From the NCBI GenBank assembly GCA_905479925.1, contig CAJQOL010000118.1:1-44119 (forward strand): a stretch of 44,119 nt of DNA, in the 5' to 3' direction. This stretch comes from an uncultured Kangiellaceae bacterium. GTDB lineage: Bacteria > Pseudomonadota > Gammaproteobacteria > Enterobacterales > Kangiellaceae. Position numbers and translations under genes: made by a program. Below the pieces are notes generated by a model. That model was not told the DNA's origin. It saw nothing but the letters and a program-made list of their open reading frames with translations, and did no database searches. Shown piece after piece: positions 1 through 8,975 of the stretch (its first letter is position 1; each line of letters begins with the position of its first letter).

Positions 1-470
1 AAATTTCGTTTAAATTTGCTTTCACTAAACCCTGTCATCTTTTTATTTCCAGCTATTATGACCGGCACTCCTTTGCCACCGATTTGGTCAAACTCTTCTC
101 GAAACTGAGTATCAAGCTCAATATTCTTTTCACTAAACTCAATGCCGTGATCAGCAAAATAACGACGCGCCTTAGCACAATAACCACAACGGCTAGTGGT
201 ATACATAACTAAAAGGGATGCATCTCTGCGGGCATTTTGGTTTGGACCAAAATCGATAGCAACTATTTGAACCGATACATTAGTGTAACTACTAATATTC
301 TTAGAGAGAGCCAACTCATCAACTTTCTCTATAGTTTCATCGGCAACCGGCGTATCACTATAGTGCACTTTGCCATTTTTGTCGGTCCATTTGTATATCT
401 CGGCACCGGTAATCAGCGGCAGCAAAGCGACTGATAGCAATAAACACCTTAATCCTTTTATTAGTGTCAT
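1..470 (-). CDS. DUF4124-glutaredoxin domain protein (partial, C-terminus off the window)
   Basis: The reverse strand is open from an ATG at 470 to the window edge, about 156 codons. The protein starts with a hydrophobic signal-like segment (MTLIKGLRCLLLSVALLPLITG). A DUF4124 motif follows (EIYKWTDKNGKVHYSD, about residues 24-39). Then comes a glutaredoxin-type domain with the redox motif CGYC inside SRCGYCAKARRYF, and a cis-Pro segment (GKGVPVI). It is probably an exported or membrane-anchored thiol-disulfide protein, since DUF4124 proteins are usually envelope proteins. Domain recognition is from visible motifs; the substrate is unknown. The C-terminal end lies outside the window. Confidence 0.85.
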   Translation of the reverse strand, partial: MTLIKGLRCLLLSVALLPLITGAEIYKWTDKNGKVHYSDTPVADETIEKVDELALSKNISSYTNVSVQIVAIDFGPNQNARRDASLLVMYTTSRCGYCAKARRYFADHGIEFSEKNIELDTQFREEFDQIGGKGVPVIIAGNKKMTGFSESKFKRN

Positions 471-496
471 GACTGTCCTTTATTTCCTTGGTCTTA

Positions 497-517
497 GGTT
501 AGAGGTTAGAGGTTAGC
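497..517. repeat. Heptamer tandem repeat, 3 copies
   Basis: Three head-to-tail copies of a 7-bp unit: GGTTAGA, GGTTAGA, GGTTAGC. The array lies 27 bp upstream of the start of the reverse-strand glutaredoxin-like gene, so within its likely promoter or leader region. A similar 3x7 array occurs at 23997-24017. Confidence 0.8.
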
Positions 518-577
518 TAAGTACTTGAATTATTTGATTGATCTACATAGTTGATTTGCTTAGTTGACTTATTTAGT

Positions 578-618
578 CCTGAATTAGCTTAAACTCGTTG
601 TTCCTGAATTAGTTTAAA
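578..618. repeat. Imperfect 16-bp direct repeat
   Basis: CCTGAATTAGCTTAAA (578-593) and CCTGAATTAGTTTAAA (603-618) differ at one position and start 25 bp apart. They lie in the divergent intergenic region between the glutaredoxin-like gene and the NTF2-like gene. A paired regulator site is possible, but there is no direct evidence. Confidence 0.55.
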
Positions 619-744
619 ACCGGATTAACTAATCTGAGCTCAGTAAAACTAATCTAAAACCGCAAGCTATCGATTTTGCAGTCTATTTATTATACGTTAT
701 GCTGAGTGCAAACAAAATGTCCGACAATCCTAGGAATAATCGCA

Positions 745-1185
745 ATGAACCGCTTCTATATATTGATCTTGTTAGCCTTCACTAGCTCAAGTTTGCTAGC
801 GAAAGATAACGACCAGCAAATTATTATTGATAATATCCACGCAATGTGGAGCGCCATTGAGCATCAAGATTTACCAAAATACCTTAAATATATTCATGAT
901 GATTACTCTGTTTTTGGTGAGAGTGATGTCTATTTACATGAAGGGAAAGACAAGGAAGCCATTGATATCGGAGAATTCATTAAACGCGCTAAAGGAGTCC
1001 GTACCTTTATGCATCAACCTAAGGTAACGATAAACGGCAACACCGCATTAATTACCTACTACTGGAGCGATGCTGGGGAAATCAACGGCAGTCGTTATAC
1101 CTCAAGGGGCAAATCAACTCGTATTTTTTTTAAAGAAAATGGCCGCTGGTTATGTTTACACTCTCACTTTACCGAAATTCCATAG
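745..1185 (+). CDS. Secreted NTF2-like (SnoaL/DUF4440-type) protein
   Basis: The 146-aa protein has an N-terminal signal peptide (MNRFYILILLAFTSSSLLA-KD). A single small alpha+beta domain follows, resembling SnoaL/DUF4440 NTF2-like folds: a first helix IDNIHAMWSAIEHQDLPKYLKYIHDDYSVF and a C-terminal sheet ending in RWLCLHSHFTEIP. I chose the ATG at 745 rather than an upstream in-frame GTG at 706 because the signal peptide begins there and an AGGA lies about 8 bp upstream. Proteins of this fold are small-ligand binders or enzymes; the role here is unknown. It is monocistronic, with 295 bp before the next gene. Confidence 0.7.
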   Translation: MNRFYILILLAFTSSSLLAKDNDQQIIIDNIHAMWSAIEHQDLPKYLKYIHDDYSVFGESDVYLHEGKDKEAIDIGEFIKRAKGVRTFMHQPKVTINGNTALITYYWSDAGEINGSRYTSRGKSTRIFFKENGRWLCLHSHFTEIP

Positions 1186-1340
1186 TACTGGTTAAAATTA
1201 GCCTGCCCTAATAACGACTGATAGCTTCTAATAGCTAATCGCACATTTAATTTGAGTAACATTTATCTCAGAATTAGAACTCGCGCAAATCGAACCGCTT
1301 CTTTTTAGCTACAATAACAGTGGCTGAAAGGTTAAATTAT

Positions 1341-1352
1341 CCCAAATTTGGG
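1341..1352. other. 12-bp perfect palindrome upstream of the kinase operon
   Basis: CCCAAATTTGGG lies about 130 bp upstream of the STPK start, in an otherwise featureless 295-bp spacer. It could be an operator half-site pair or a chance palindrome. Confidence 0.4.
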
Positions 1353-1480
1353 TTAATTAATCACTTTGCAGCATTTGTTGCCTTGATACCTAAATTGTTG
1401 CTAACAAATGGGGAATTGTTAACGTCACCAATCGCAATACTCGACTAAAATAATAATTACAATCAATGTGAGCAGTGATA

Positions 1481-3793
1481 ATGTCAAAAAATCACCTTCC
1501 AATTAAACGATCTGGCTGGCTTTACCTATGGGTAGGCTTAGTTAGTCTTTTGTTATGGATGGATGGCAGCGGTCGACTGAGCACCCTAGAAACACTAAAT
1601 ATCTCGCTATGGTCTAAGCAATTATCAACCAATCAACCGATACAGCTTCTTCGTATTACTGATTTAACTCTGACGGCTAAGGGAATAGAACACATAGAAC
1701 AGTTGCGCCTTAACTACCCGAAAGCGACCATAGCAATTATCAGCCAACACGCTAATCAATACACAAACAACTTTGCGAAAACTAAAGCGCACAAAGATAA
1801 AACGACAACAAAAACTGGCCGCATTCCTATTATTTATAGCCCAGCAACGGCAAACTCATTGCCAGCAATAACAACAAACAAGCAGATGATCTGGAATAGT
1901 ATTCCGTCCTACGGCGATATCCGTTGGCTCACTCAGAACAACTTTGGTGTCGCTTTTCAACCAATCAATGATTCCGCTAAGCCATTACTTCTTTGGAAGA
2001 GTGAAGGCCAGTATTATCCAAGCTTTATAACTCAAGTCCTAATCGCTCGCTATAGCAATAACCGAGACTCAAGGGCAATAGGGCATCATTTAGAAGCAAA
2101 TTTGTCTAGTTTTGGCCTGTTAGAGCTTAGTATCAACCAGCACAAATTTACCGTCAGCAGCGATGGTTCAACCATTCCAAGGGCTGCTAGCTCCGTTAGC
2201 TATTCCGCCGATCAAATAGAGCAGCTCATAGATAGTAGCTACCAGGGTATTTTGTTGTTTGATGACCTATCTGATGCTAGCGCTACAAATATTGCCCGTT
2301 CATTATCAGCGGTAATAAATCAACAAACTCTCAATATTAACTGGTTAACGCTTACTGCAAAACTAGCTCTTTTGTTTATTATTTCTTTTACCGTTTTTAA
2401 AATACAGCAACAACCGTTTAAGCGACAATTAATAGCACTGGCGGTAGCAATACCTTTGCTCATACTTATTCAGTCGTTCTTCGTTAGCCAGTCACTTTGG
2501 ATGCCTATCCATCAAATTATTCTAGTTGCGATAATAAGCTGGGTTAGTTTTAGTGGCTATCAACGCGAAAATCGTCAGCACATAAACAACAGCAATCTTT
2601 GCAATCGCTTACTAATACAAACATTACCCTATTTTTATGAGTCTCAAAGAATAGAAGAGCTTCTTCCGGAGTTGCAGCAAATAACCCCCGATCACAATGT
2701 GTTAAAACGTGTTTACGATGTTGCCATTGAAGCGGAGGCCGCGGGAAACCTTTCATTAGCAAGTAAATTGCATTTATGGAATATCGAGCATCAGCCAAAC
2801 TACCCGGCCAGTAGCGAAAGACTGGAGGCGATAAAACAACAAACCGAACAACCGGAAGATCTTGAGCAGACCTTGGTTATAGATGCAAACGGAAACAAAA
2901 AACCAACCGCTAGCTCTCATTTGCTGAATATCTCACATTTTGGACGGTATGAGGTTCTAGGGGTATTAGGCAAAGGCGCAATGGGGATCGTATTTCAAGG
3001 GGTTGACCCCAAAATTAACCGACATGTTGCGGTTAAGACACTTCAACTTAGCGAGGCCCTTGATGACGAAACCGTAAAAGAAAGCACGCAGCGCTTTTTT
3101 AGGGAAGCCGAAACCGCTGGAAACCTGAGTCACGCCAACATTGTCACGATTTATGATGTTGGCGAACAAACCCTTGATTCGTCGCGGCAGACTCTTGGTT
3201 ACATTGCAATGGATTTACTGACTGGAGCACCACTGTCTGAATTCACAAAACCTAATAAACTATTACCCGCGGCTTTGGTTTACCAACTAATGATTCAAAT
3301 TACCGACGCGCTTGATTACGCGCACCGGCAAAATGTCATTCATCGCGATATAAAACCCGGCAATATTATTTATGATGATGAGCAAAACCGCGGAACGCTT
3401 ACTGATTTTGGAATTGCTTACATTTCAGACCATAGCAAAACGAAAACCGGCACCATTATGGGTAGTCCTTATTATATGTCGCCGGAGCAGGTACTCGGTG
3501 TACCGGTAGATGGTCGAAGCGATATTTTTAGCCTTGGGGTCACTTTTTATCAGTTACTTAGCGGTGAGCTACCATTTGATGGCGAATCAATCGCTTCGGT
3601 TGCTTTTCATATTACCAAGACCAAACATGAACCGGTAAGAAACTGGAACAAAAAGCTACCAACTAGCGCTACCCGAATAACCAACAAAGCGATGCAAAAA
3701 GATCCCATAAAACGCTATCAAACTATGCAGGAATTTAAACAAGCACTTATAAACGCACTAAAACGCGATTATAAAAAGGCACCCTTATCATGA
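1481..3793 (+). CDS. Membrane Ser/Thr protein kinase with CHASE2-like sensor region
   Basis: The product is about 770 aa. One N-terminal TM segment (about 12-28) is followed by a roughly 250-residue extracytoplasmic region and three further TM segments (about 287-358), the topology of CHASE2 sensors. After a linker comes a complete Hanks-type kinase domain from about residue 487. It has a glycine loop (GKGAMG), a catalytic Lys in HVAVKTL (about 517), the catalytic loop HRDIKPGN (about 620-627), DFG (about 641) and the APE-like YYMSPEQ. It phosphorylates Ser/Thr on cytoplasmic proteins in response to an unknown envelope cue. An in-frame GTG lies two codons upstream; I prefer the ATG. The stop overlaps the next start (ATGA), so kinase and phosphatase are translationally coupled. 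Confidence 0.9.
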   Translation: MSKNHLPIKRSGWLYLWVGLVSLLLWMDGSGRLSTLETLNISLWSKQLSTNQPIQLLRITDLTLTAKGIEHIEQLRLNYPKATIAIISQHANQYTNNFAKTKAHKDKTTTKTGRIPIIYSPATANSLPAITTNKQMIWNSIPSYGDIRWLTQNNFGVAFQPINDSAKPLLLWKSEGQYYPSFITQVLIARYSNNRDSRAIGHHLEANLSSFGLLELSINQHKFTVSSDGSTIPRAASSVSYSADQIEQLIDSSYQGILLFDDLSDASATNIARSLSAVINQQTLNINWLTLTAKLALLFIISFTVFKIQQQPFKRQLIALAVAIPLLILIQSFFVSQSLWMPIHQIILVAIISWVSFSGYQRENRQHINNSNLCNRLLIQTLPYFYESQRIEELLPELQQITPDHNVLKRVYDVAIEAEAAGNLSLASKLHLWNIEHQPNYPASSERLEAIKQQTEQPEDLEQTLVIDANGNKKPTASSHLLNISHFGRYEVLGVLGKGAMGIVFQGVDPKINRHVAVKTLQLSEALDDETVKESTQRFFREAETAGNLSHANIVTIYDVGEQTLDSSRQTLGYIAMDLLTGAPLSEFTKPNKLLPAALVYQLMIQITDALDYAHRQNVIHRDIKPGNIIYDDEQNRGTLTDFGIAYISDHSKTKTGTIMGSPYYMSPEQVLGVPVDGRSDIFSLGVTFYQLLSGELPFDGESIASVAFHITKTKHEPVRNWNKKLPTSATRITNKAMQKDPIKRYQTMQEFKQALINALKRDYKKAPLS

Positions 3794-4542
3794 GTTTTAA
3801 TTTTCAATCTGTCTGTGACCAAGGCGCGGTTAGGCCAAACAACGAAGACGCGGTTAACTATGGCATCCACCTCACTCAAAATTTCGCATGGGCTATTATT
3901 GCCGATGGTATGGGCGGACATTTGGCGGGGGAGGTTGCTAGCGAGTTACTAATTGACGAAATTGAAAGTGCTATAAACGAGCTGGTAATAGAAGAGCAAC
4001 ATGATTGGTTATGTTGGATTGAAATAGAACTAAACCGTGCTAATAACCGCATTTTTGCCGAATCGAAAACCACCCCTAAACAATCGGGTATGGGCACAAC
4101 AGCGGTATTGGTTATCATTGACCAATTTGACTGTTATATCGGATGGGTTGGAGATTCTCGTGGTTATCTCTATCGCGCTGAACAACAACCATCACTGCAG
4201 CAACTCACCCAAGATCATACGATGATTCAAATGCTATTAGATAAAGGCGCTATTTCTCCCCGCGACGCTGAAAATTCAACGAGCAAAAATATGCTCTCTA
4301 GGGCTATCGGTGTAAAACGCGGGGTTGATGTAGAAACCACCCAATTGAAGTTGAAAAACAACGATATAATCCTATTATCAACCGATGGATTACATGATAG
4401 TCTTGATGAAAAGCAATTCATTAGTAGTATTAGTAAAATTGAGAGCGGCGAGCATATCGCCAACGAACTCATAGAAAAAGCAATTAGCGGCGGTAGTAAG
4501 GATAATATTACCTTTGCTAGTATCCAAATAGTTAATGATTAG
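3790..4542 (+). CDS. PP2C-family Ser/Thr phosphatase
   Basis: The 250-aa cytoplasmic phosphatase of the PPM/PP2C (Stp1) type carries the expected metal-binding motifs: RPNNEDA near the N-terminus, ADGMGGH (about residues 38-44), GMGTTAV, GDSRGYLYR, STDGLHD and the C-terminal DNITFASI. It has no signal peptide or TM segment. It overlaps the upstream kinase by 4 bp and precedes the FHA gene by 16 bp, so it is presumably the opposing phosphatase for the kinase and its targets. The length is typical for the family. Confidence 0.93.
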   Translation: MSFNFQSVCDQGAVRPNNEDAVNYGIHLTQNFAWAIIADGMGGHLAGEVASELLIDEIESAINELVIEEQHDWLCWIEIELNRANNRIFAESKTTPKQSGMGTTAVLVIIDQFDCYIGWVGDSRGYLYRAEQQPSLQQLTQDHTMIQMLLDKGAISPRDAENSTSKNMLSRAIGVKRGVDVETTQLKLKNNDIILLSTDGLHDSLDEKQFISSISKIESGEHIANELIEKAISGGSKDNITFASIQIVND

Positions 4543-4558
4543 ATAAAAGTGACATAAA

Positions 4559-4906
4559 ATGGCCTATATAGCTCTGGTAGTTGAAGATGTTGTAATTAAT
4601 AAATGGGAACTGATTGAGGATGTCACCATTCTCGGTCGTGCCAAGGACTGTGATATACAAATCGAAGACCAATCCGTTAGCTCCAAGCATGCCCGTATTG
4701 TTGCCGAAGAAGATGATTATCTTGACGGACATCATGTTATGTTCTTAGAAGATCTAAAAAGTACCAATGGAACCGAGCTTAATGGTGAGAGCATTGAGCG
4801 TGTTAAACTAAATGACGGTGATTGGTTCCGCCTAGGTTTTACCGAATTTCAGTTTGTTGCTAATACAACCCCAAACCTTGATCAAACATCGGTGATTGTT
4901 TCGTAA
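4559..4906 (+). CDS. FHA-domain protein
   Basis: The 115-aa protein is essentially one forkhead-associated domain. The hallmark residues are present: GRAKDCDIQIEDQSVSSKHARI (Gly-Arg, Ser and His of the phosphothreonine pocket) and LKSTNGTELNG (the conserved Asn-Gly). FHA domains bind phosphothreonine peptides, so this is the likely reader of the kinase two genes upstream. It is the third gene of the kinase/phosphatase operon, 16 bp after the PP2C stop. There is no strong ribosome binding site, which fits coupled translation. Confidence 0.93.
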   Translation: MAYIALVVEDVVINKWELIEDVTILGRAKDCDIQIEDQSVSSKHARIVAEEDDYLDGHHVMFLEDLKSTNGTELNGESIERVKLNDGDWFRLGFTEFQFVANTTPNLDQTSVIVS

Positions 4907-5031
4907 ATCACGCTTATCAAATAGCTGGTTAATTTAAAAAGTCATTCTCTGATACCAGTAGAATTAGACGCTCATACTGACGTCCTGTTTAATGTAACTG
5001 GCGCCTTGTTTTTGTGTTGCTGAGATCAGCA

Positions 5032-5916
5032 TTAAAGTCGCTGTAAACTGTCGAAGATTATTTCAACAAACGCATCTTCTTTGATAAAGCCATTACCCCA
5101 ACGCCCGCTTAGGTGCTTAAGTACCTTTTCAGATTTGATAGTCGCTATATCTCCGCGCCCCTTAATGGCGTCACGCACCAAGGAGCGAGACTCAATCAGC
5201 ATATTACGGTAAGCCAGCAGATCTTCCATGGTTGATAAAGAACCATGTCCAGGGATAATCCTGGTATTGCGGTCGGCGTTCTCAAGAACCCAGTTAACAG
5301 CACTAATTAATCCATCAATCGAACCGCCGGATGAGATATCTATAAACGGAAAATTACCGGCAAAGAAAATATCACCCATATGTATAACATTAGAGCTTCT
5401 AAACCAGACGATCGAATCACCATCAGTGTGCGCATGCGGCATATGAATAACATCTACCGTTTCTCCATTGAAATGAAAGCTGACATCGCTTGAAAAGGTA
5501 ATAACTGGCAATGCGGCATCTGGGCTAGGTTTTACTTTTCGCTTGAACAACGTAATAAACTGCTCGCTGCTCATGCGTTTACGGACATTTTTATGGGCTA
5601 CAACCACCGCTCCTTGCTGTGAAAAATTTTGATTGCCTCCCACATGATCACCATGCCAATGGGTATTTAGCAGAAACTTAATTGGACTTGCGGAAACTTC
5701 ACGAATGGCATCAGATAACGGATCTGACATTGCTGCAAACTGGTCATCAACCATAAATACGCCGTCCTTCCCGATCGATAGGCCGACATTTCCGCCACGC
5801 CCCGTCAACATATGAACCTGCCCTGCAACCGCAACTCGGTCAATGACAACCTCTTTTTGCTGAGAAGTGGCGCTAAACGAGGCTATCAACAAACCTAAAA
5901 CGATTACGATTTTCAT
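5032..5916 (-). CDS. Secreted metallo-beta-lactamase-fold hydrolase
   Basis: The 294-aa protein has a signal peptide (MKIVIVLGLLIASFSATS). The MBL-fold zinc site is complete: THWHGDHVGG gives His86, His88, Asp90 and His91; His163 is in HAHTDGD; Asp182 in MGDIFF; and His224 in IPGHGS. Having Asp rather than Cys as the bridging ligand resembles glyoxalase II-like or generic periplasmic MBL hydrolases rather than B1 beta-lactamases. The substrate is unknown. It is transcribed alone, divergently from qmcA. Confidence 0.85.
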   Translation of the reverse strand: MKIVIVLGLLIASFSATSQQKEVVIDRVAVAGQVHMLTGRGGNVGLSIGKDGVFMVDDQFAAMSDPLSDAIREVSASPIKFLLNTHWHGDHVGGNQNFSQQGAVVVAHKNVRKRMSSEQFITLFKRKVKPSPDAALPVITFSSDVSFHFNGETVDVIHMPHAHTDGDSIVWFRSSNVIHMGDIFFAGNFPFIDISSGGSIDGLISAVNWVLENADRNTRIIPGHGSLSTMEDLLAYRNMLIESRSLVRDAIKGRGDIATIKSEKVLKHLSGRWGNGFIKEDAFVEIIFDSLQRL

Positions 5917-6116
5917 TTAACTCATCCTTTATAGAGGCGGTAACATAACTCGAAATATCATACCCTTAAGTCGTGGAATTGGGAATAATTGCAATTAGAG
6001 TTCGTTTAGATTGAAGCATTTGTTAAATACTAGGCTTGCTTTCCTGCTTTAAATTGTGCCTACTATTAAACTGATAATAACAGGATAAAGACAAACATTT
6101 ATAAGAGGAATAGATT

Positions 6117-7031
6117 ATGGCAGGTGAATATATTGTTTATGCCGTTTTAGGTTTAGTGGTTTTCCTAGTCCTTCTAGGCGCTAAAACCGTTGAGCAAGGA
6201 TACGAATACACAATTGAGCGTTTCGGTAAATATACCAAGAGTTTGCGTCCTGGTTTCAACTGGATAACACCCGTTATCGAAACGGTTGGAGCGCGTGTCA
6301 ATATGATGGAGCAAGTACTGGATATTCCAGAGCAGCAAGTTATCTCTCAAGATAATGCAACGGTCACGATTGATGCGGTATGCTTTTATCAGATTGTAAG
6401 CTCAGCGCAAGCGATGTACGAAGTTAATGATTTGGAACGCGCCATGCAGAATTTGGTTACAACCAATATGAGAACGGTCCTTGGTTCTATGGACCTAGAT
6501 GAAATGCTTTCTAAACGAGATTCGATTAACGCTAAAATTTTGGGAATTGTGGATGAAGCAACTAACCCTTGGGGCGTTAAAATTACTCGTATTGAAATAA
6601 AAGACATATTGCCACCCAAAGATCTTGTTCAAGCAATGGCTCAACAAATGAAAGCGGAAAGAATTAAACGAGCTAATATATTGGAAGCGGAAGGTTTTAA
6701 GCAATCTGCCATTTTGAAAGCTGAAGGTGAAAAAGAATCAGAAATTAGACAAGCCGAAGGCCAAAAACAGGCGGCTTTTCTGGAAGCTGAAGCACGTGAA
6801 CGTCAAGCGGAAGCCGAGGCAAACGCTACCGAAATGGTTTCTAAGTCTATTGCTAATGGTGACATTCAAGCGGTTAACTACTTTGTTTCTCAGAAATATA
6901 TAGAAGCATTAACTGAAATTGGGAAAGCTGAGAACTCAAAGTTAGTGTTAATGCCGTTGGAGGCGAGCTCGGTAATTGGCTCAATTGCTGGCATCGCAGA
7001 ACTTGCCAAAAATGCAGGCCTTGGCAAGTAG
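6117..7031 (+). CDS. qmcA: SPFH/stomatin-like membrane protease modulator (QmcA type)
   Basis: The 304-aa protein has one N-terminal TM segment (about 5-22), then an SPFH/band-7 domain ([14 protein letters not shown] to about 180). An Ala/Glu/Lys/Gln-rich coiled coil follows (about 180-245), then a hydrophobic C-terminal tail. This is the QmcA/paraslipin architecture and usual length. SPFH proteins oligomerise in the inner membrane as scaffolds, often paired with NfeD proteins. An nfeD-like gene follows 71 bp downstream, supporting the assignment. The start has a clear SD (AAGAGGAA). Confidence 0.93.
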   Translation: MAGEYIVYAVLGLVVFLVLLGAKTVEQGYEYTIERFGKYTKSLRPGFNWITPVIETVGARVNMMEQVLDIPEQQVISQDNATVTIDAVCFYQIVSSAQAMYEVNDLERAMQNLVTTNMRTVLGSMDLDEMLSKRDSINAKILGIVDEATNPWGVKITRIEIKDILPPKDLVQAMAQQMKAERIKRANILEAEGFKQSAILKAEGEKESEIRQAEGQKQAAFLEAEARERQAEAEANATEMVSKSIANGDIQAVNYFVSQKYIEALTEIGKAENSKLVLMPLEASSVIGSIAGIAELAKNAGLGK

Positions 7032-7102
7032 TAGAACCAACAAAAATTGCTAATTCAATTTAAGTAATAGATATTTCGTTTTAGAGACAGGAGAGATCAA
7101 AG

Positions 7103-7543
7103 ATGTTAGAAGACTTAGTTTATTGGCACTGGTTAGTGCTAGGTTTTTTATTTCTCATATTAGAAATGTTAGCGCCAGGTGCGATTTTGATGTGGTTTGG
7201 TGCAGGCGCATTATTGGTCGGTAGCATACTATTTTTCTTTCCAGAAATGAGTGGCGAGTGGCAAGTATTTATATTCGCCATTTCATCAATATCTAGCATC
7301 TTTTTGTGGCGAAAACTAAGGAAAGATAAGCCTGTTGATAATACCGAATCAGGTACTTTGAATCAGCGAGGCAAAGCGCTCATCGGTCGAAAAGTGCCAC
7401 TAGTGGAGGCTATCACCAACGGCGTAGGTCGTGTACAAATCGATGATACCTTTTGGCGAGTTGAAGGTGAAGATATGGAACAAGGTACCTTAATCAATGT
7501 TACCGACTCAGACGGGGCGACGCTAAAGGTAGAAGCTGCATAG
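7103..7543 (+). CDS. NfeD-like inner-membrane protein (YbbJ family)
   Basis: The 146-aa protein has two or three TM helices in the N-terminal half (about 8-65). A C-terminal OB-fold domain follows (LNQRGKALIGRKVPLVEAITNGVGRVQIDDTFWRVEGE). This is the short NfeD1b/YbbJ form that partners a stomatin-like protein in the same operon, here the upstream QmcA-type gene. AGGAGAG precedes the ATG. Confidence 0.9.
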   Translation: MLEDLVYWHWLVLGFLFLILEMLAPGAILMWFGAGALLVGSILFFFPEMSGEWQVFIFAISSISSIFLWRKLRKDKPVDNTESGTLNQRGKALIGRKVPLVEAITNGVGRVQIDDTFWRVEGEDMEQGTLINVTDSDGATLKVEAA

Positions 7544-7595
7544 TCGCCAATTTAATATTATAAAAGCTCTGCAATTCCTAACATAAACCTTCTAA

Positions 7596-7630
7596 GGACT
7601 TATCGATCGAGGTAAGTCCGATTGTTTTGC
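7596..7630 (+). terminator. Probable Rho-independent terminator after nfeD
   Basis: A perfect 7-bp stem GGACTTA / TAAGTCC (7596-7602 and 7613-7619) with a 10-nt loop is followed by an imperfect T-rich run (GATTGTTTTG). It lies about 50 bp after the nfeD stop. The T tract is interrupted, so strength is uncertain. Confidence 0.5.
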
Positions 7631-7689
7631 TAGAACTTCCCCCCTTTATCTCGGTATAATTCCATTTTTACCCAGTCACGTACCTTACA

Positions 7690-8598
7690 ATGTTATCAAG
7701 AATTATGCCTCGATTTTTAATCGGGACTCTTTCATTTTTATGCCATGTAGTGAATACCCTATTCTGGGTCGTTCCTATTTTTCTATTCGCTTTCTTTAAA
7801 ATTTTATTACCACTGCATGCCGTTCGAAAAATACTGGATAACCTTCTTAATGCCTGTGCTAGTAACTGGATTACCTGCAATGGCTTTATTATCAAAATCA
7901 GCAAACCGATAAGTTGGGACATTGATATCAGTGGTGAGCTTTCCACTAAAGACTGGTACTTGGTTATGGCTAATCACCAAAGCTGGGTAGATATTTTGGT
8001 CTTACAGCATGTTTTTAATCGTAAAATCCCTTTTCTGAAATTCTTTCTCAAACAGCAGTTAATCTGGGTGCCTGTATTAGGTTTGGCCTGGTGGGCATTA
8101 GATTTTCCTTTTATGCGCCGCTACTCGAAGTCTTATATCAAGAAGAATCCACATCAAAAAGGTAAAGATTTTGAAACCACCAAAAAGGCCTGTGAGAAAT
8201 TTAAAACCATCCCGATTTCAATCATGAACTTTTCCGAAGGAACTCGTTTTACCGAAGCTAAGCATGCACAGCAAAAGTCCCCGTTTAACAATCTGCTAAA
8301 ACCTAAGGCTGGCGGTATTGGTTATGTTTTAACGCTGATGGGGGATGAAATAGATAAAGTGCTTGATGTTACAATTGATTACCCTAACCACCACTCACCA
8401 AGTTTCTGGGACCTGATGACCGGCAAACTCGATAAGATAGTGGTCAAAGCCAAATTAATGGACATTCCTGAACATGTTCAGGGAAGCTATATTGAAAGTT
8501 CTCAACAAAGAAAGAAGGTTCAACAATGGATCAACGAACTTTGGCTGGCCAAAGACAGAACCTTGACCGAAATTCGCAGTACCGAAGACAAACAATAA
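7690..8598 (+). CDS. Lysophospholipid acyltransferase family protein (YihG-like)
   Basis: The 302-aa PlsC-superfamily membrane protein has a hydrophobic N-terminal segment (about 8-38). The catalytic HX4D box is NHQSWVD (His96/Asp101), and the acceptor-binding motif is NFSEGTRF. Length and motif spacing match the YihG/LPLAT group that transfers acyl chains to lysophospholipids at the inner membrane. An alternative ATG occurs 15 bp downstream; neither start has a strong SD. It is convergent with the SirB2 gene, with a 2-bp gap. Confidence 0.85.
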   Translation: MLSRIMPRFLIGTLSFLCHVVNTLFWVVPIFLFAFFKILLPLHAVRKILDNLLNACASNWITCNGFIIKISKPISWDIDISGELSTKDWYLVMANHQSWVDILVLQHVFNRKIPFLKFFLKQQLIWVPVLGLAWWALDFPFMRRYSKSYIKKNPHQKGKDFETTKKACEKFKTIPISIMNFSEGTRFTEAKHAQQKSPFNNLLKPKAGGIGYVLTLMGDEIDKVLDVTIDYPNHHSPSFWDLMTGKLDKIVVKAKLMDIPEHVQGSYIESSQQRKKVQQWINELWLAKDRTLTEIRSTEDKQ

Positions 8599-8600
8599 AA

Positions 8601-8975
8601 TCACAGTCCCGGTTTTATGGAAGCAATCGCAAAGATTAGTAAGATACAAGTCAACGCTATTGCAAATGCCACTAATCGTCCTTGCTCTGTTTTAGCGCGT
8701 TTTAACGCAAAAATACCGGCGACCACATAACCAACCAACAAAAAGACTTTAGCCGTTAACCAATTTTGAGATAACGGGTATAAACCGCTCATTATCGATA
8801 GGCTTATAGCGGCTACCAACAAAACCGTATCGTTAATGTGTGGCAAAATTTTTACTAATTTTTTGCTCATCATCGGACTGTTTTTCTTAACCCACCAAAA
8901 TCTTAAAACAAAGCCTATTAGTGAAATAGCAGCTGTCGCCATATGTACATGTTTAACTAAGGAGTAATATTCCAC
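8601..8975 (-). CDS. SirB2-family integral membrane protein
   Basis: The 124-aa protein has four predicted TM helices. The N-terminal YSLVKHVHMATAAISLIGFVLRF and the central LPHINDTVLLVAAISL are characteristic of the SirB2/YchQ family. The start is a GTG preceded by AAGGA; it is preferred because the conserved KHVHM segment would be lost with the next ATG. It overlaps the upstream IMPACT gene by 19 bp. The molecular role of the family is poorly defined. Confidence 0.85.
   Translation of the reverse strand: MEYYSLVKHVHMATAAISLIGFVLRFWWVKKNSPMMSKKLVKILPHINDTVLLVAAISLSIMSGLYPLSQNWLTAKVFLLVGYVVAGIFALKRAKTEQGRLVAFAIALTCILLIFAIASIKPGL

Noticed and set aside
237..434. Forward-strand 65-codon frame at the left end
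   Set aside because: It is antisense to the clear DUF4124-glutaredoxin gene and has no recognisable features.
5032..5916. MBL-fold protein as a metallo-beta-lactamase resistance gene
   Set aside because: It lacks the Cys ligand of B1/B2 enzymes and has a glyoxalase-type Asp bridge. The signal peptide and length fit generic periplasmic MBL hydrolases.
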